The notes beneath the pieces are model-generated. The model did not search any database. It was not told the DNA's origin and saw only the letters and a program-made list of their open reading frames with translations. A stretch of DNA of 64,000 nt from Enterocloster hominis (ex Liu et al. 2021) (lineage in GTDB: Bacteria; Bacillota; Clostridia; Lachnospirales; Lachnospiraceae): assembly GCA_014385265.1 (NCBI GenBank), contig JACRTJ010000018.1, forward strand, positions 186,001-250,000, read 5' to 3'. The position numbers and the translations under genes were made by a program. Positions 44,983 through 53,305 of the stretch are shown piece after piece (the first letter of the stretch is position 1; each line of letters starts with the position of its first letter).

Positions 44983-45039
44983 GCCCCGGTGGGAGAAGCA
45001 GGCGGACAAAGGACGAAGGCTTCCCCCGCCGGGGCTTTT
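44983..45039 (+). terminator. Terminator after purL
   Basis: GCCCCGGTGGGAGAAGC (44983-44999) pairs with GCTTCCCCCGCCGGGGC (45019-45035), followed by TTTT. Confidence 0.85.
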
Positions 45040-45098
45040 CCGGTGGCCGTACCCATAAGGCTGTTCCTGGCAAAGGGGATCGGAAAACGCAGTTCATT

Positions 45099-45127
45099 TT
45101 GACATCTGCTCCCGGGAATGGTACTAT
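45099..45127 (+). promoter_or_regulatory. Promoter of the nicotinamidase-like operon
   Basis: TTGACA (45099-45104), 17-base spacer, TACTAT (45122-45127), 73 bases before the gene. Confidence 0.85.
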
Positions 45128-45200
45128 GGAGGAAAGAGGAGGCCTGGATCCCTCTGGGGATCGGCAGACTTAAAAATAAAGAAATGCGGAGGAAAAGGAT

Positions 45201-45731
45201 ATGGGAAAACGTGTGCTGGTGGTGGTCGATATGCAGAAGGATTTTGTGGACGGAAGCCTGGGGAGTAAGGAAGCCGTTTCCATTGTCCCGGCAGTGGTAA
45301 AAAAGGCCAGAGACTTTGACGGGACCGTGCTCTTTACCAGAGATACCCATGGAGAGGATTATATGGAGACCCAGGAGGGGAAATACCTTCCGGTGGCCCA
45401 CTGTATCAGGGGAACGGACGGCTGGGAGCTGATCCCGGAGTTAGAGGAGCTGAAGGACAGCCGCAAAGTCCAGTGCTTTGACAAGCCGGCCTTTGGATCT
45501 GTGGCCCTGGCAGAGGCTTTAAGAGCCATGTATGAAGCGGGAGAGCTGGAGGCGGTGGAGCTTGTGGGACTCTGCACCGATATCTGCGTGGTATCCAACG
45601 CCCTTCTCATAAAGGCGTTCATGCCGGAGCTTCCGGTATCCGTGGACGCCTCCTGCTGCGCGGGAGTAACGCCGGAGAAGCACGCGGCGGCCCTGGAGAC
45701 CATGAGAAGCTGCCAGATCCAGATCTTATAG
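45201..45731 (+). CDS. Cysteine hydrolase, nicotinamidase/isochorismatase family
   Basis: The 176-residue protein shows the family triad: Asp10 (VVDMQKDF), Lys in CFDKPAFGS and Cys125 (GLCTDICV). A metal-ligand-like DTH follows TR (residues about 48-50), which favours nicotinamidase, the NAD-salvage enzyme, over isochorismatase, but the substrate is not settled. ATG follows GCGGAGGAAAAGGAT. The P-loop kinase gene follows 12 bases later, so they share a transcript. Confidence 0.85.
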   Translation: MGKRVLVVVDMQKDFVDGSLGSKEAVSIVPAVVKKARDFDGTVLFTRDTHGEDYMETQEGKYLPVAHCIRGTDGWELIPELEELKDSRKVQCFDKPAFGSVALAEALRAMYEAGELEAVELVGLCTDICVVSNALLIKAFMPELPVSVDASCCAGVTPEKHAAALETMRSCQIQIL

Positions 45732-45743
45732 GAAACGGCCCTC

Positions 45744-46280
45744 ATGAAGATCGTAGTAAACGGCTATTCCGGCAGCGGAAAATCCACTCTGGCCAGAAGA
45801 CTGGGGAAACTCTATCAGATACCGGTCCTCCACCTGGACACGGTCCACTGGCTGCCTGGCTGGGAGGAGAAGGCAGAGGAACAGGAGAGGTCTGAGGTCC
45901 GGGCCTTCATGGACAGGAATGCCTCCTGGGTCATTGACGGAAATTACAGGAAGCTGGAGTATGAACGGAGATTACAGGAAGCCGACCGGATCATTTTTAT
46001 GGATTTCAACCGGTTTTCCTGCCTTTTCAGGGCATACCGGAGATATCTGAACCATAAGGGGAGGGCCAGAAGCTCCATGACGGAGGGCTGCGAGGAAAAG
46101 CTCGATCTGGAATTCATCCGCTGGATCCTCTGGGACAGCCGCACCAGAAAGCAGAAAAAGCTCTGGCGGGCCATGAAGGAGACCTGCGGGGAGAAAACCG
46201 TGGTTCTGAAAAACCAACGGCAGCTGGACGGGTTCCTGGAATCCCTAAGCGGACCGAAGGATCCCGCAGAGTTCCCATAA
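45744..46280 (+). CDS. P-loop kinase of the adenylate-kinase/FlaR (topology modulation) type
   Basis: The 178-residue protein has a P-loop at its start (NGYSGSGKSTLARRL), a LHLDTVHWLPGW segment typical of the 'DNA topology modulation' (FlaR-like) group, and a lid-like basic region (RAYRRYLNHKGRARSS). Such proteins are small nucleoside or nucleotide kinases whose cellular substrate is not known. It follows the nicotinamidase-like gene by 12 bases, so a link to nucleotide or NAD salvage is possible. Confidence 0.8.
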   Translation: MKIVVNGYSGSGKSTLARRLGKLYQIPVLHLDTVHWLPGWEEKAEEQERSEVRAFMDRNASWVIDGNYRKLEYERRLQEADRIIFMDFNRFSCLFRAYRRYLNHKGRARSSMTEGCEEKLDLEFIRWILWDSRTRKQKKLWRAMKETCGEKTVVLKNQRQLDGFLESLSGPKDPAEFP

Positions 46281-46288
46281 CGGCCATG

Positions 46289-46318
46289 GGCCGGAGCGCA
46301 CGTGCTCCGGCCTTCTTT
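46289..46318 (+). terminator. Terminator after P-loop kinase gene
   Basis: GGCCGGAGC pairs with GCTCCGGCC across a short GCACGT core and is followed by TTCTTT. Moderate T tail. Confidence 0.6.
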
Positions 46319-46338
46319 GACAGACAAGGAGGATCGAT

Positions 46339-47229
46339 ATGGACACAGTCCCTGCAAAGACCATCCTTACCAGGAACAAGGATACCTCCTGGTTTGGCAG
46401 CGATTACAACATGAACCTGTACCGGGGCTGCTCCCATGGGTGCATTTACTGCGACAGCAGGAGCACATGCTACCATGTGGAGGGCTTTGACCGGGTGCGC
46501 GTAAAGGAAAATGCCCTGGTGCTCCTCCGGGATGAGCTGAGGAGAAAGATGCGGACCGGAGTGATCGGCAGCGGAGCCATGTGCGACTCCTACAATCCCT
46601 TCGAGAGGACGGAGCTGGTGACCCGCCATGCCTTGGAACTGATGGACGCCTTCGGCTTCGGGGCCTCCATGCTGACCAAAAGCCCCCTGATCCTCCGGGA
46701 CACAGACCTTTACCAGGAGATCAGCACCCATTCCCCGGTCTTATGTATGATGACCATTACCACGGCTGACGACGGACTCAGCAAAAAGATCGAGCCGGGC
46801 GTCCCGGCCTCGTCGGAGCGGTTTGCGGCGGTCCGCGCCATGGCAGATCAGGGATTGTACACAGGCGTCGTCATGACGCCGCTCCTTCCTTTTCTGGAAG
46901 ACACGGAACAGAATATCCGGGAAATGGCAAAGCGCACCGCAGACACCGGGGCCAGATTCCTCTATGGGATCATGGGCGTTACCATCCGGGACGGCCAGAG
47001 AGAATATTTTTATGACGCTCTCACAAAGCGGTTCCCGGGGGAACGGCTGGCAGAACGGTATGCAGCCGCCTATGGGAACCGCTATTTCTGCGCCAGCCCC
47101 CGGGCCCGGAAACTCTGGGAGATGTTCACAGAGGAATGCCAGAGAGAGGGACTCCTCTGGGACATGAAGGATATCATCCACGACTACAAAAAGAAATACG
47201 CCTGCACCCAGCTGGAATTCCAGTTCTAA
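46339..47229 (+). CDS. SplB-like radical SAM protein
   Basis: The 296-residue protein has an Fe-S cluster motif C31-x3-C35-x2-C38 (RGCSHGCIYCDSR) and the SPL-type fold pattern (GSGAMCDSYNPFE, MLTKSPLILRD, TITTADDGLSKKIEPG). It resembles the DNA-photolyase-like radical SAM family annotated 'SPL family' but lacks the full length of spore photoproduct lyase, so it likely acts on another substrate. ATG follows AAGGAGGATCGAT. It is 58 bases after the kinase gene. Confidence 0.85.
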   Translation: MDTVPAKTILTRNKDTSWFGSDYNMNLYRGCSHGCIYCDSRSTCYHVEGFDRVRVKENALVLLRDELRRKMRTGVIGSGAMCDSYNPFERTELVTRHALELMDAFGFGASMLTKSPLILRDTDLYQEISTHSPVLCMMTITTADDGLSKKIEPGVPASSERFAAVRAMADQGLYTGVVMTPLLPFLEDTEQNIREMAKRTADTGARFLYGIMGVTIRDGQREYFYDALTKRFPGERLAERYAAAYGNRYFCASPRARKLWEMFTEECQREGLLWDMKDIIHDYKKKYACTQLEFQF

Positions 47230-47255
47230 AGAGGGATAGGGCGGCTCCCTCTTTT
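47229..47255. terminator. Bidirectional terminator between radical SAM gene and minus-strand gene
   Basis: GAGGGA (47231-47236) pairs with TCCCTC (47246-47251), with A on the left and TTTT on the right. Confidence 0.65.
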
Positions 47256-47751
47256 ACACAGAGGAGCTGCAGAACACCACCATCTGCTCCGGCACAGTCT
47301 GGGCCGGAAAGCTCCTGGTGGTGGCCGAATAGGTGGCCAGGATCAGCCGGTTCCCGGGATTCCCCATAAAGATCTGTCCGTTGGGAAGCGTCACCGGAGT
47401 GGCCCAGGACGGCTTCAGCAAAAGCGTCCCCTCAGAATTCAGCAGCCTCCCATCAAAAACGTCCAGGACCGCCGTCACTCCCTGGGGAGTATAGGCAGCA
47501 GCCACCGCCCTGTACCTGGGCGGAAACACAAGCGGCATGGGGGCTCCCAGGGAATAAAAGAACGTGGCCCGGTCCCCCACCTGGAACGGATGCAGATTCA
47601 GCACATAAGCTCCCGGCGGCAGCAGAATATGGACCAGTCCCTGATCCTCACTCTGCACCGTCAGAAGCAGCGTGCAGTCAGACCCTCCAAAGGCCCCGTC
47701 CCCCTGATATTCAATGGCCGTAATGATCCCGGCCGTCGGCGTATACGACAT
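47254..47751 (-). CDS. Conserved protein of unknown function
   Basis: The 165-residue protein starts MSYTPTAGIITAIEYQ and is rich in beta-strand residues and Gly/Pro, with no signal peptide, membrane helix or cysteine pair; the C-terminus is near SFPAQTVPEQMVVFCSSSV. ATG 47751 on the minus strand follows TGGAGGTTTTTTGT; the frame extends 10 codons further but without a site. An OB-like or beta-barrel domain is a guess. It marks the last GC-rich gene before the AT-rich island. Confidence 0.7.
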   Translation of the reverse strand: MSYTPTAGIITAIEYQGDGAFGGSDCTLLLTVQSEDQGLVHILLPPGAYVLNLHPFQVGDRATFFYSLGAPMPLVFPPRYRAVAAAYTPQGVTAVLDVFDGRLLNSEGTLLLKPSWATPVTLPNGQIFMGNPGNRLILATYSATTRSFPAQTVPEQMVVFCSSSV

Positions 47752-47781
47752 ACAAAAAACCTCCAGATAACCCATTACCAT

Positions 47782-48245
47782 ATCATATCCCTATCTCACC
47801 TGATCTGTTCCAATAGTATCATAAAATATCTCTCGTGTTGTTTTATTTTTGGAACTGATGTTATTAGCGTTTTTAGTCCAAAAGAAGACCTAGAAGGCAC
47901 TGAGAATTTGCTGTAAATACAGGAATAAATTATAGTATAAAAAAGAAAAAACACCATAATAATCTTAAATTTATATTGTATAGTAGTAAAAAACGGTAAT
48001 ATAATTTTACTTTTTTGATTTGTAGAAAAAAATATGGTTATAATTTATCTTTTCACATATTTTCTACAAATAATACTATAAAATATTGACAATAAACACA
48101 AATATATGTTATATTAACTGTATATTAAAGGAGAGGATGGATTCCGATGTATATAATAAAATAAAAGAATGATTAAAAAGTTTTTTAGGGAAAGAAAGAT
48201 AATACTTAACAATAAAAAACATTATTTTTATGAAAGGAGTAATCT
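47782..48245. other. AT-rich leader region of the secreted-protein gene
   Basis: Abrupt drop in GC content from about 47810. No long frame. It contains a promoter (48086-48115) and a tiny frame at 48137-48172 (MDSDVYNKIKE, then stop) whose codons continue after the TGA as LKSFLGKER; reading the TGA as Trp would give a 21-residue amphipathic peptide. This micro-frame is unproven. Confidence 0.5.
48086..48115 (+). promoter_or_regulatory. Promoter in the AT-rich island
   Basis: TTGACA (48086-48091), 18-base spacer, TATATT (48110-48115) with TG one base before it. Confidence 0.65.
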
Positions 48246-48884
48246 ATGAAAAAATTAATCGAACGTATTCTTGCGATTGTTCTATGTTTTTTAATGAGCT
48301 TTAATACATTAGCGGCAACTTCAGAAAATTTAAATTCTGATTCAGATGAAACGCTTTGTGAATTAAAGCAAACTATGCTGGAGATTAATCAATTTATACA
48401 AAATAATTCAAAACCATTGGATTTAAAAAACCAAGAAATTTGTTATGTTATTCCATTGTCTAATAATACAAATGCAAAATATACTTTAAAGATAACAAAA
48501 AATCCGATTTCTCCTTTTACCGTTTTTGATGCAAAGGTAGGTGAATGGTTTTTTGATAGTACACTAGATCTTCCTAATCACGGCTCTATTAAAGTAAGGA
48601 CAACTGTAAATATTACAAAAGTTCCAGACACTGTTGGGTTAATGCCAGAGTTTACTGCTTATGATGGAAAAGTTACTGCTATACCAAGCCAGTACGTCAG
48701 TGTCGATGCAACATTAGCTGAAACAAAACGTATACTTCCTAATATAGAATATCAGACAACTGGATATGTTGGATTTAATATTGGTGGAATTCCTGCTAAT
48801 TATTATTTTACCCAAATAATTGCAGTTGTTGACAATCAAGAGAACTATAATAAAATACAGTGTGTTTTAACGGGAGAATTCTAA
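48246..48884 (+). CDS. Secreted protein of unknown function, AT-rich
   Basis: The 212-residue precursor has a classic signal peptide (MKKLIERILAIVLCFLMSFN, cleavage near LAAT) and a mature domain with beta-rich text (PFTVFDAKVGEWFFDSTLDL). There is no lipobox, wall-anchor repeat or enzyme motif that I recognise. Codon and base use are strongly AT-biased compared with both flanks, which suggests horizontal acquisition. ATG follows GAAAGGAGTAATCT. A 40-residue membrane peptide gene follows after 3 bases. Toxin, bacteriocin-like or surface roles are possible but unsupported. Confidence 0.75.
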   Translation: MKKLIERILAIVLCFLMSFNTLAATSENLNSDSDETLCELKQTMLEINQFIQNNSKPLDLKNQEICYVIPLSNNTNAKYTLKITKNPISPFTVFDAKVGEWFFDSTLDLPNHGSIKVRTTVNITKVPDTVGLMPEFTAYDGKVTAIPSQYVSVDATLAETKRILPNIEYQTTGYVGFNIGGIPANYYFTQIIAVVDNQENYNKIQCVLTGEF

Positions 48885-48887
48885 AAG

Positions 48888-49010
48888 ATGCTTACTTATT
48901 TTTTGGGAATTATATTTCAAAGTATTTTAAATATATTTTTATATTCTCCTTCCATAGTGGTTGCTATATATCTATATGATCGATTTATCTCAAAAAAACA
49001 TAACCAATAA
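48888..49010 (+). CDS. 40-residue membrane peptide
   Basis: Reads MLTYFLGIIFQSILNIFLYS then PSIVVAIYLYDRFISKKHNQ: one long or two short membrane helices with a basic C-terminal tail. It begins 3 bases after the secreted-protein stop, with GGGAGA about 10 bases before the ATG, so it is probably translated by coupling. It could be an immunity-type or leader partner of the secreted protein; that is inference from the arrangement alone. Confidence 0.5.
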   Translation: MLTYFLGIIFQSILNIFLYSPSIVVAIYLYDRFISKKHNQ

Positions 49011-49026
49011 ATCTATTAGTGAATCC

Positions 49027-49062
49027 AAAACTCCTCTGTATTTTAATATGGAGGAGTTTTCT
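49027..49062. terminator. Terminator closing the AT-rich gene pair
   Basis: AAAACTCCTC (49027-49036) pairs with GAGGAGTTTT (49051-49060); bidirectional. Confidence 0.8.
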
Positions 49063-49114
49063 AGTTAAATTACAATGTGTTGTATACCCTTTCTGTGGTC
49101 TGCTCTTATCTTTT

Positions 49115-49232
49115 CCCCCATCCCGCATCCAGACCCGTTCTGCCCACCGGTACGTAAGGCCGCGTCTTTTGCGGCCTTACGTACCGCTGTGCGCAGACCG
49201 GAGCGGGAGCGGGTCTGGCTGCGGGATGGGGG
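49115..49232. repeat. GC-rich nested inverted repeat (foldback)
   Basis: Outer arms 49115-49137 and 49210-49232 (23 bases, one mismatch, CCCCCATCCCGCA... with its complement) and a perfect inner pair 49150-49163 / 49171-49184 (GTACGTAAGGCCGC) around a GTCTTTT loop. The whole would extrude as a cruciform or fold as an RNA of about 118 nt. It stands between an AT-rich island and asnA and differs in composition from both, so it could be a REP- or MITE-like element. Confidence 0.8.
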
Positions 49233-49259
49233 ACTCACCTGGCTGCGGGATGGGGGACT
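49216..49259 (+). repeat. Two direct 20-bp repeats at the right edge of the foldback
   Basis: TGGCTGCGGGATGGGGGACT occurs at 49216-49235 and 49240-49259, separated by CACC. The first copy contains the foldback's right outer arm. The second copy could be a duplication made during insertion or slippage. Confidence 0.9.
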
Positions 49260-49265
49260 TGGGTA

Positions 49266-49294
49266 TTTCAATTTCCAGAAAATAATGTTATAAT
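49266..49294 (+). promoter_or_regulatory. Promoter of asnA
   Basis: TTTCAA (49266-49271), 17-base spacer, TATAAT (49289-49294) with TG one base before it; 39 bases before asnA. Confidence 0.75.
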
Positions 49295-49332
49295 CCTCTG
49301 GGGTACAGGAAGAACGGAGAGAGGATGATACC

Positions 49333-50337
49333 ATGAATTTCTATGTGCCGGAAGGCTATGTTCCAAAGATCGACCTCAGGGAGACCCAGATCGCCATTAA
49401 GATCATCAAGGATTTCTTCCAGAGAGAACTGACCAGACAGCTCCATCTCACCCGCGTATCGGCGCCCTTGTTTGTGACGCCGGAATCAGGACTCAACGAC
49501 AATCTGAACGGCGTAGAGCGCCCAGTGGCTTTTGACTTGAAAGAAGGAAACCGCTCTGCGGAGATCGTCCATTCCCTGGCCAAATGGAAGCGGTACGCCT
49601 TAAAGCAGTACGGCTTTCTTCCAGGAGAAGGCCTGTATACCGACATGAACGCCATCCGCCGGGACGAGGATACGGACAACATCCATTCCATTTATGTGGA
49701 CCAGTGGGATTGGGAGAAGGTGATCCGGAAGGAGGAACGGACCCGGAAGACCCTGGAGGATGCGGTGAGGGCTGTTTATAAGACCTTAAAGATCACCGAA
49801 GATTACATGGCCTATGAGTATGAATACATTGGCCATGTTCTGCCGGACCAGATCGTGTTTGTCACAGCCCAGGAGCTGGAGGACCGTTATCCGGCCCTGA
49901 CGCCCAGGGAACGGGAATATAAAGCTGCCAGAGAATATGGAGCCATATTCATCGAGCAGATCGGGAAAAAGCTGGCATCCGGAAAACCCCATGACGGCCG
50001 GGCCCCGGACTATGATGACTGGGAGCTCAACGGCGATATCATCGTATATTATCCGATCCTCGATATTGCTCTGGAGCTGAGCTCCATGGGGATCCGCGTG
50101 GATGAGGACTCCCTCAGGCGTCAGCTGGCAGAGGCTGGCTGTGAGGAGAGGGCAGAGCTGGCATTTCAGAAGGCTCTGTTAAACGGAGAACTGCCGTACA
50201 CCATCGGCGGCGGCATCGGTCAGTCCAGGATCTGTATGTTCTTCTTAAGAAAGGCCCACATCGGTGAGATCCAGGCATCCATCTGGCCTGCGGATGTAAT
50301 GGAAGCGGCTGGAAAGGCCGGGATCCCGCTTTTATAA
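49333..50337 (+). CDS. asnA: Aspartate-ammonia ligase
   Basis: AsnA makes asparagine from aspartate and ammonium with ATP. The 334-residue protein is a class II aminoacyl-tRNA-synthetase-like enzyme and shows family motifs TRVSAPLFV, NDNLNGVERPVAFD, MNAIRRDED and the C-terminal GGGIGQSRICMFFL. ATG follows GAGAGGATGATACC. Its promoter abuts the foldback repeat at 49115-49259. The M24 peptidase follows after 34 bases, so a shared transcript is possible. Confidence 0.95.
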   Translation: MNFYVPEGYVPKIDLRETQIAIKIIKDFFQRELTRQLHLTRVSAPLFVTPESGLNDNLNGVERPVAFDLKEGNRSAEIVHSLAKWKRYALKQYGFLPGEGLYTDMNAIRRDEDTDNIHSIYVDQWDWEKVIRKEERTRKTLEDAVRAVYKTLKITEDYMAYEYEYIGHVLPDQIVFVTAQELEDRYPALTPREREYKAAREYGAIFIEQIGKKLASGKPHDGRAPDYDDWELNGDIIVYYPILDIALELSSMGIRVDEDSLRRQLAEAGCEERAELAFQKALLNGELPYTIGGGIGQSRICMFFLRKAHIGEIQASIWPADVMEAAGKAGIPLL

Positions 50338-50371
50338 AGAAAGAAATCAATATGGAGGGGAAGCAGAAAAA

Positions 50372-52186
50372 ATGGCAAATGAACGTCTGAAACAGCTTCG
50401 CGCGCTTATGGCGCAGCACGGGATGGATGCATATTATATCCCATCATCGGATTTCCACGACTCAGAATATGTGGATCCGTATTTTAAATGCAGGGAGTTT
50501 ATCTCCGGCTTCACCGGTTCCGCCGGGACCATGGTGGTGACGAAGGACTTTTCCGGTCTCTGGACTGACGGCCGCTACTTTGTCCAGGCGAAAAAGCAGC
50601 TGGAGGGGCAGGACACAGAGCTGATGAAGATGGGGGAGGAGAACGTTCCCACCATCGATGAATTTTTAATGGAGCATCTGCCTGAGGGCGGTGTCCTGGG
50701 TATGGACGGCCGGGTGGTAAATACCGGCATCGGCCGCAGCTTTGAAAAGCTTTTAAAGGTTAAGAAGGGCACAGCCTCCATTGAACATGATCTGGCAGGA
50801 GAGCTCTGGACCGAAAGACCGGAGCTTCCGGCTCCCCAGGTCTGGGTGCTGGAGGAGAAATACGCCGGAGAATCCGCTGCCTCCAAGATCGCGCGGATTC
50901 GCCAGGTCATGAAGGAGCATCACGCCACCGTCCATATCCTTTCCGGTCTGGACGATATCGCATGGCTTCTGAACATCCGGAAAAATACCGGAGCATCCAT
51001 CAACCTTCTGCCTCTGGCCCATGTGCTCATGACCATGGATACTCTGACTCTGTTCATTGACAGCAGCCGCTTTGACGACTGTGTAAACGCATATCTGAAG
51101 GAAAACGGCGTGACCCTGGCTCCCTATGGGGACATTTACAGGGCAGTGAAGGAGCTGCGGAACGAGACGATCTTACTGGAGCCGGACAAGGTGAACTACG
51201 CCATGTATAAGAGCATCCATGAGAGCTGTCTCCTGGAGGAGGCCATGAACCCGGCTTCCTGGATGAAGGCCATGAAGAATCCGGTGGAGATGGAGAACCT
51301 GAGAAAGGCTCATATCAAGGACGGTGTGGCTCTCACGAAATTTATTTACTGGATGAAGACAAAGGCTCCCAAGGGAAGCCTTATGGAAACGGAGGCTGCG
51401 GAGCATCTTGAGAGCTTAAGAAAGGAGCAGGAGGGATATATCTGCCCCAGCTTCGACACCATCTCCGCTTACGGAGCCAACGCGGCTATGTGCCACTACC
51501 ACGCCACCAAGGAGGAGGAATCTGTCATCGGAAAGGACGGCTTTTACCTGGTGGATTCCGGCGGACAGTATTATGAAGGTACCACAGACGTGACCAGGAC
51601 CATCGTCATGGGAGAACTGACCCATGAGGAAAAGCTCCACTTTACCCTGGTGCTCATGGGAATGCTCCGTCTCACAGACGCCAAGTTCCTCCATGGCTGC
51701 CGCGGGATCAATGTGGATTATCTGGCGAGAGGTCCCTTATGGAAGCTGGGCCTGGACTTCAACCACGGAACCGGTCATGGCGTCGGTTACCTTTCCAATG
51801 TCCATGAGCGGCCCAATGGCATCCGCTGGAAGATCGTTCCGGAACGCCAGGACAGCTGTATCCTGGAGGAGGGCATGCTGACCTCCAATGAGCCTGGAAT
51901 TTATATCGAGGGGAGCCACGGCATCCGTACAGAGAACCTGCTGTTATGCCGGAAGGCAGAAAAGAACGGCTACGGCCAGTTCATGCGGTTCGAGACCATG
52001 ACCTATGCTCCCATTGACACGGAGGCCATTGATATTTCTGTCATGGAGCCTTCGGATGTGCGCCTTTTAAACCAGTACCATAAGGACGTTTATGAAAAGC
52101 TGTCCCCCTATCTGACAAAGGAAGAAGCAGAATGGTTAAAGGACGCCACAAAACCCATAGGAGGAGATGCCCAGTGGCATATTTAG
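50372..52186 (+). CDS. Aminopeptidase P family (M24B) Xaa-Pro peptidase
   Basis: The 604-residue cytoplasmic enzyme has two N-terminal creatinase-like domains and a C-terminal pita-bread metalloprotease domain. Metal-ligand motifs are readable: LVDSGGQYYEGTTDVTRT (two Asp), GTGHGVGYLSNVHERP (His), EEGMLTSNEPGIYIEG and RTENLLL (Glu). It removes N-terminal residues next to proline. The long three-domain form is common in Firmicutes and eukaryotes. ATG follows TGGAGGGGAAGCAGAAAA. It overlaps the next gene by 13 bases. Confidence 0.93.
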   Translation: MANERLKQLRALMAQHGMDAYYIPSSDFHDSEYVDPYFKCREFISGFTGSAGTMVVTKDFSGLWTDGRYFVQAKKQLEGQDTELMKMGEENVPTIDEFLMEHLPEGGVLGMDGRVVNTGIGRSFEKLLKVKKGTASIEHDLAGELWTERPELPAPQVWVLEEKYAGESAASKIARIRQVMKEHHATVHILSGLDDIAWLLNIRKNTGASINLLPLAHVLMTMDTLTLFIDSSRFDDCVNAYLKENGVTLAPYGDIYRAVKELRNETILLEPDKVNYAMYKSIHESCLLEEAMNPASWMKAMKNPVEMENLRKAHIKDGVALTKFIYWMKTKAPKGSLMETEAAEHLESLRKEQEGYICPSFDTISAYGANAAMCHYHATKEEESVIGKDGFYLVDSGGQYYEGTTDVTRTIVMGELTHEEKLHFTLVLMGMLRLTDAKFLHGCRGINVDYLARGPLWKLGLDFNHGTGHGVGYLSNVHERPNGIRWKIVPERQDSCILEEGMLTSNEPGIYIEGSHGIRTENLLLCRKAEKNGYGQFMRFETMTYAPIDTEAIDISVMEPSDVRLLNQYHKDVYEKLSPYLTKEEAEWLKDATKPIGGDAQWHI

Positions 52187-53154
52187 AAAAAAAGATCCTG
52201 GTAGCGATCCCTGTGACGGAGGCCCACAAAACGTATCTGGAAAAGCAGGCGTCCTCAGGGAAGTATAATTGTCAGTTCCGGTATATTCCGAAAGAACATG
52301 TGACGAAGGAGGACCTGGAGGATACCCAGGTTCTCATCGGCAACCTGCCTCCTGCCCTGGTGCGGGAGGCGAAGCGCCTGGAATGGCTCCAGTTAAACAG
52401 CGCCGGAGCCGATCCCTATACGCCGGAGGGAGTGCTTCCTGCCGGAGCAGTCCTCACGAACGCCACTGGGGCCTATGGCCTGGCGGTATCCGAGCATATG
52501 CTGGCCCTGACCTTTGATCTGATCCGCCGCCTGGGGCAGTATCATAAAAACCAGGCGGACCGTCAGTGGAGATCCATGGGGAACATCATTTCGGTGGAAG
52601 GATCGACGATCTTGATCCTGGGACTGGGAGATATAGGAGGAGACTATGCCCGGAAGGTGAAGGCTCTGGGCGCGTACACCATCGGCGTCAGACGGACCTG
52701 CAGGGAGAAGCCGGAATATCTGGATGAACAGTATACCATGGACGACCTGGACCGCCTTCTTCCCAGGGCCGACGTGGTGGCCATGGTGGTGCCTGGAGGT
52801 CCTGCCACCTGCCATCTGATGGATGAGAGACGGCTCCGCCTGATGAAAAAGGGCGCGTACCTCATCAATGTGGGACGGGGAAACGCCATCGATCCCGCAG
52901 CATTAAAGGCAGTTTTAAAGGACGGCCATCTGGGCGGCTGCGGACTGGATGTGACCGAGCCGGAGCCCCTGCCGCCGGAGGACGAGCTTTGGGCAATGGA
53001 CCATGTGGTGATCACGCCCCATGTGGCGGGAAATTTCTTCCTGGCGGAGACCTTTGAACGGATCGTTAAGATCGCCGGAGAGAATTTAAAGGCATGGGCG
53101 TCGGGAGAAGAGTTAAAGAACGTGGTGGACTTTTCCACCGGATACAGAAAATAA
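52174..53154 (+). CDS. D-isomer specific 2-hydroxyacid dehydrogenase
   Basis: The 326-residue protein has the NAD-binding motif LGLGDIGGDYA, the substrate/NAD region NVGRGNAID, and the catalytic Glu (VTEPEPLPPE) and His (ITPHVAGN) region of the family. It reduces an alpha-keto acid to the D-hydroxy acid or the reverse; the substrate is unknown. The GTG start at 52174 follows AGGAGGAGATGCCCA and lies within the end of the peptidase gene; the frame is open 14 codons further upstream. A strong terminator follows. Confidence 0.88.
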   Translation: MAYLEKKILVAIPVTEAHKTYLEKQASSGKYNCQFRYIPKEHVTKEDLEDTQVLIGNLPPALVREAKRLEWLQLNSAGADPYTPEGVLPAGAVLTNATGAYGLAVSEHMLALTFDLIRRLGQYHKNQADRQWRSMGNIISVEGSTILILGLGDIGGDYARKVKALGAYTIGVRRTCREKPEYLDEQYTMDDLDRLLPRADVVAMVVPGGPATCHLMDERRLRLMKKGAYLINVGRGNAIDPAALKAVLKDGHLGGCGLDVTEPEPLPPEDELWAMDHVVITPHVAGNFFLAETFERIVKIAGENLKAWASGEELKNVVDFSTGYRK

Positions 53155-53155
53155 G

Positions 53156-53204
53156 AAAACGCTGCCGGAAACGGATGGATCTGCCAGTTTCCGGCGGCGT
53201 TTTG
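53156..53204 (+). terminator. Terminator after 2-hydroxyacid dehydrogenase
   Basis: AAAACGCTGCCGGAAAC (53156-53172) pairs with GTTTCCGGCGGCGTTTT (53187-53203), 17 bases with one G-G clash. Confidence 0.85.
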
Positions 53205-53223
53205 TCATAGTTGTTTGAGTGCT

Positions 53224-53252
53224 TTGTATTTCTGCACAAATGACGGCATAAT
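53224..53252 (+). promoter_or_regulatory. Possible promoter of the AlbA/Schlafen-type gene
   Basis: TTGTAT (53224-53229), 17-base spacer, CATAAT (53247-53252). Confidence 0.5.
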
Positions 53253-53305
53253 ACATGCAGGAGGTATATAATAGAAGCTGAAAACAATGTTGGGAGGTGG
53301 TCCTG

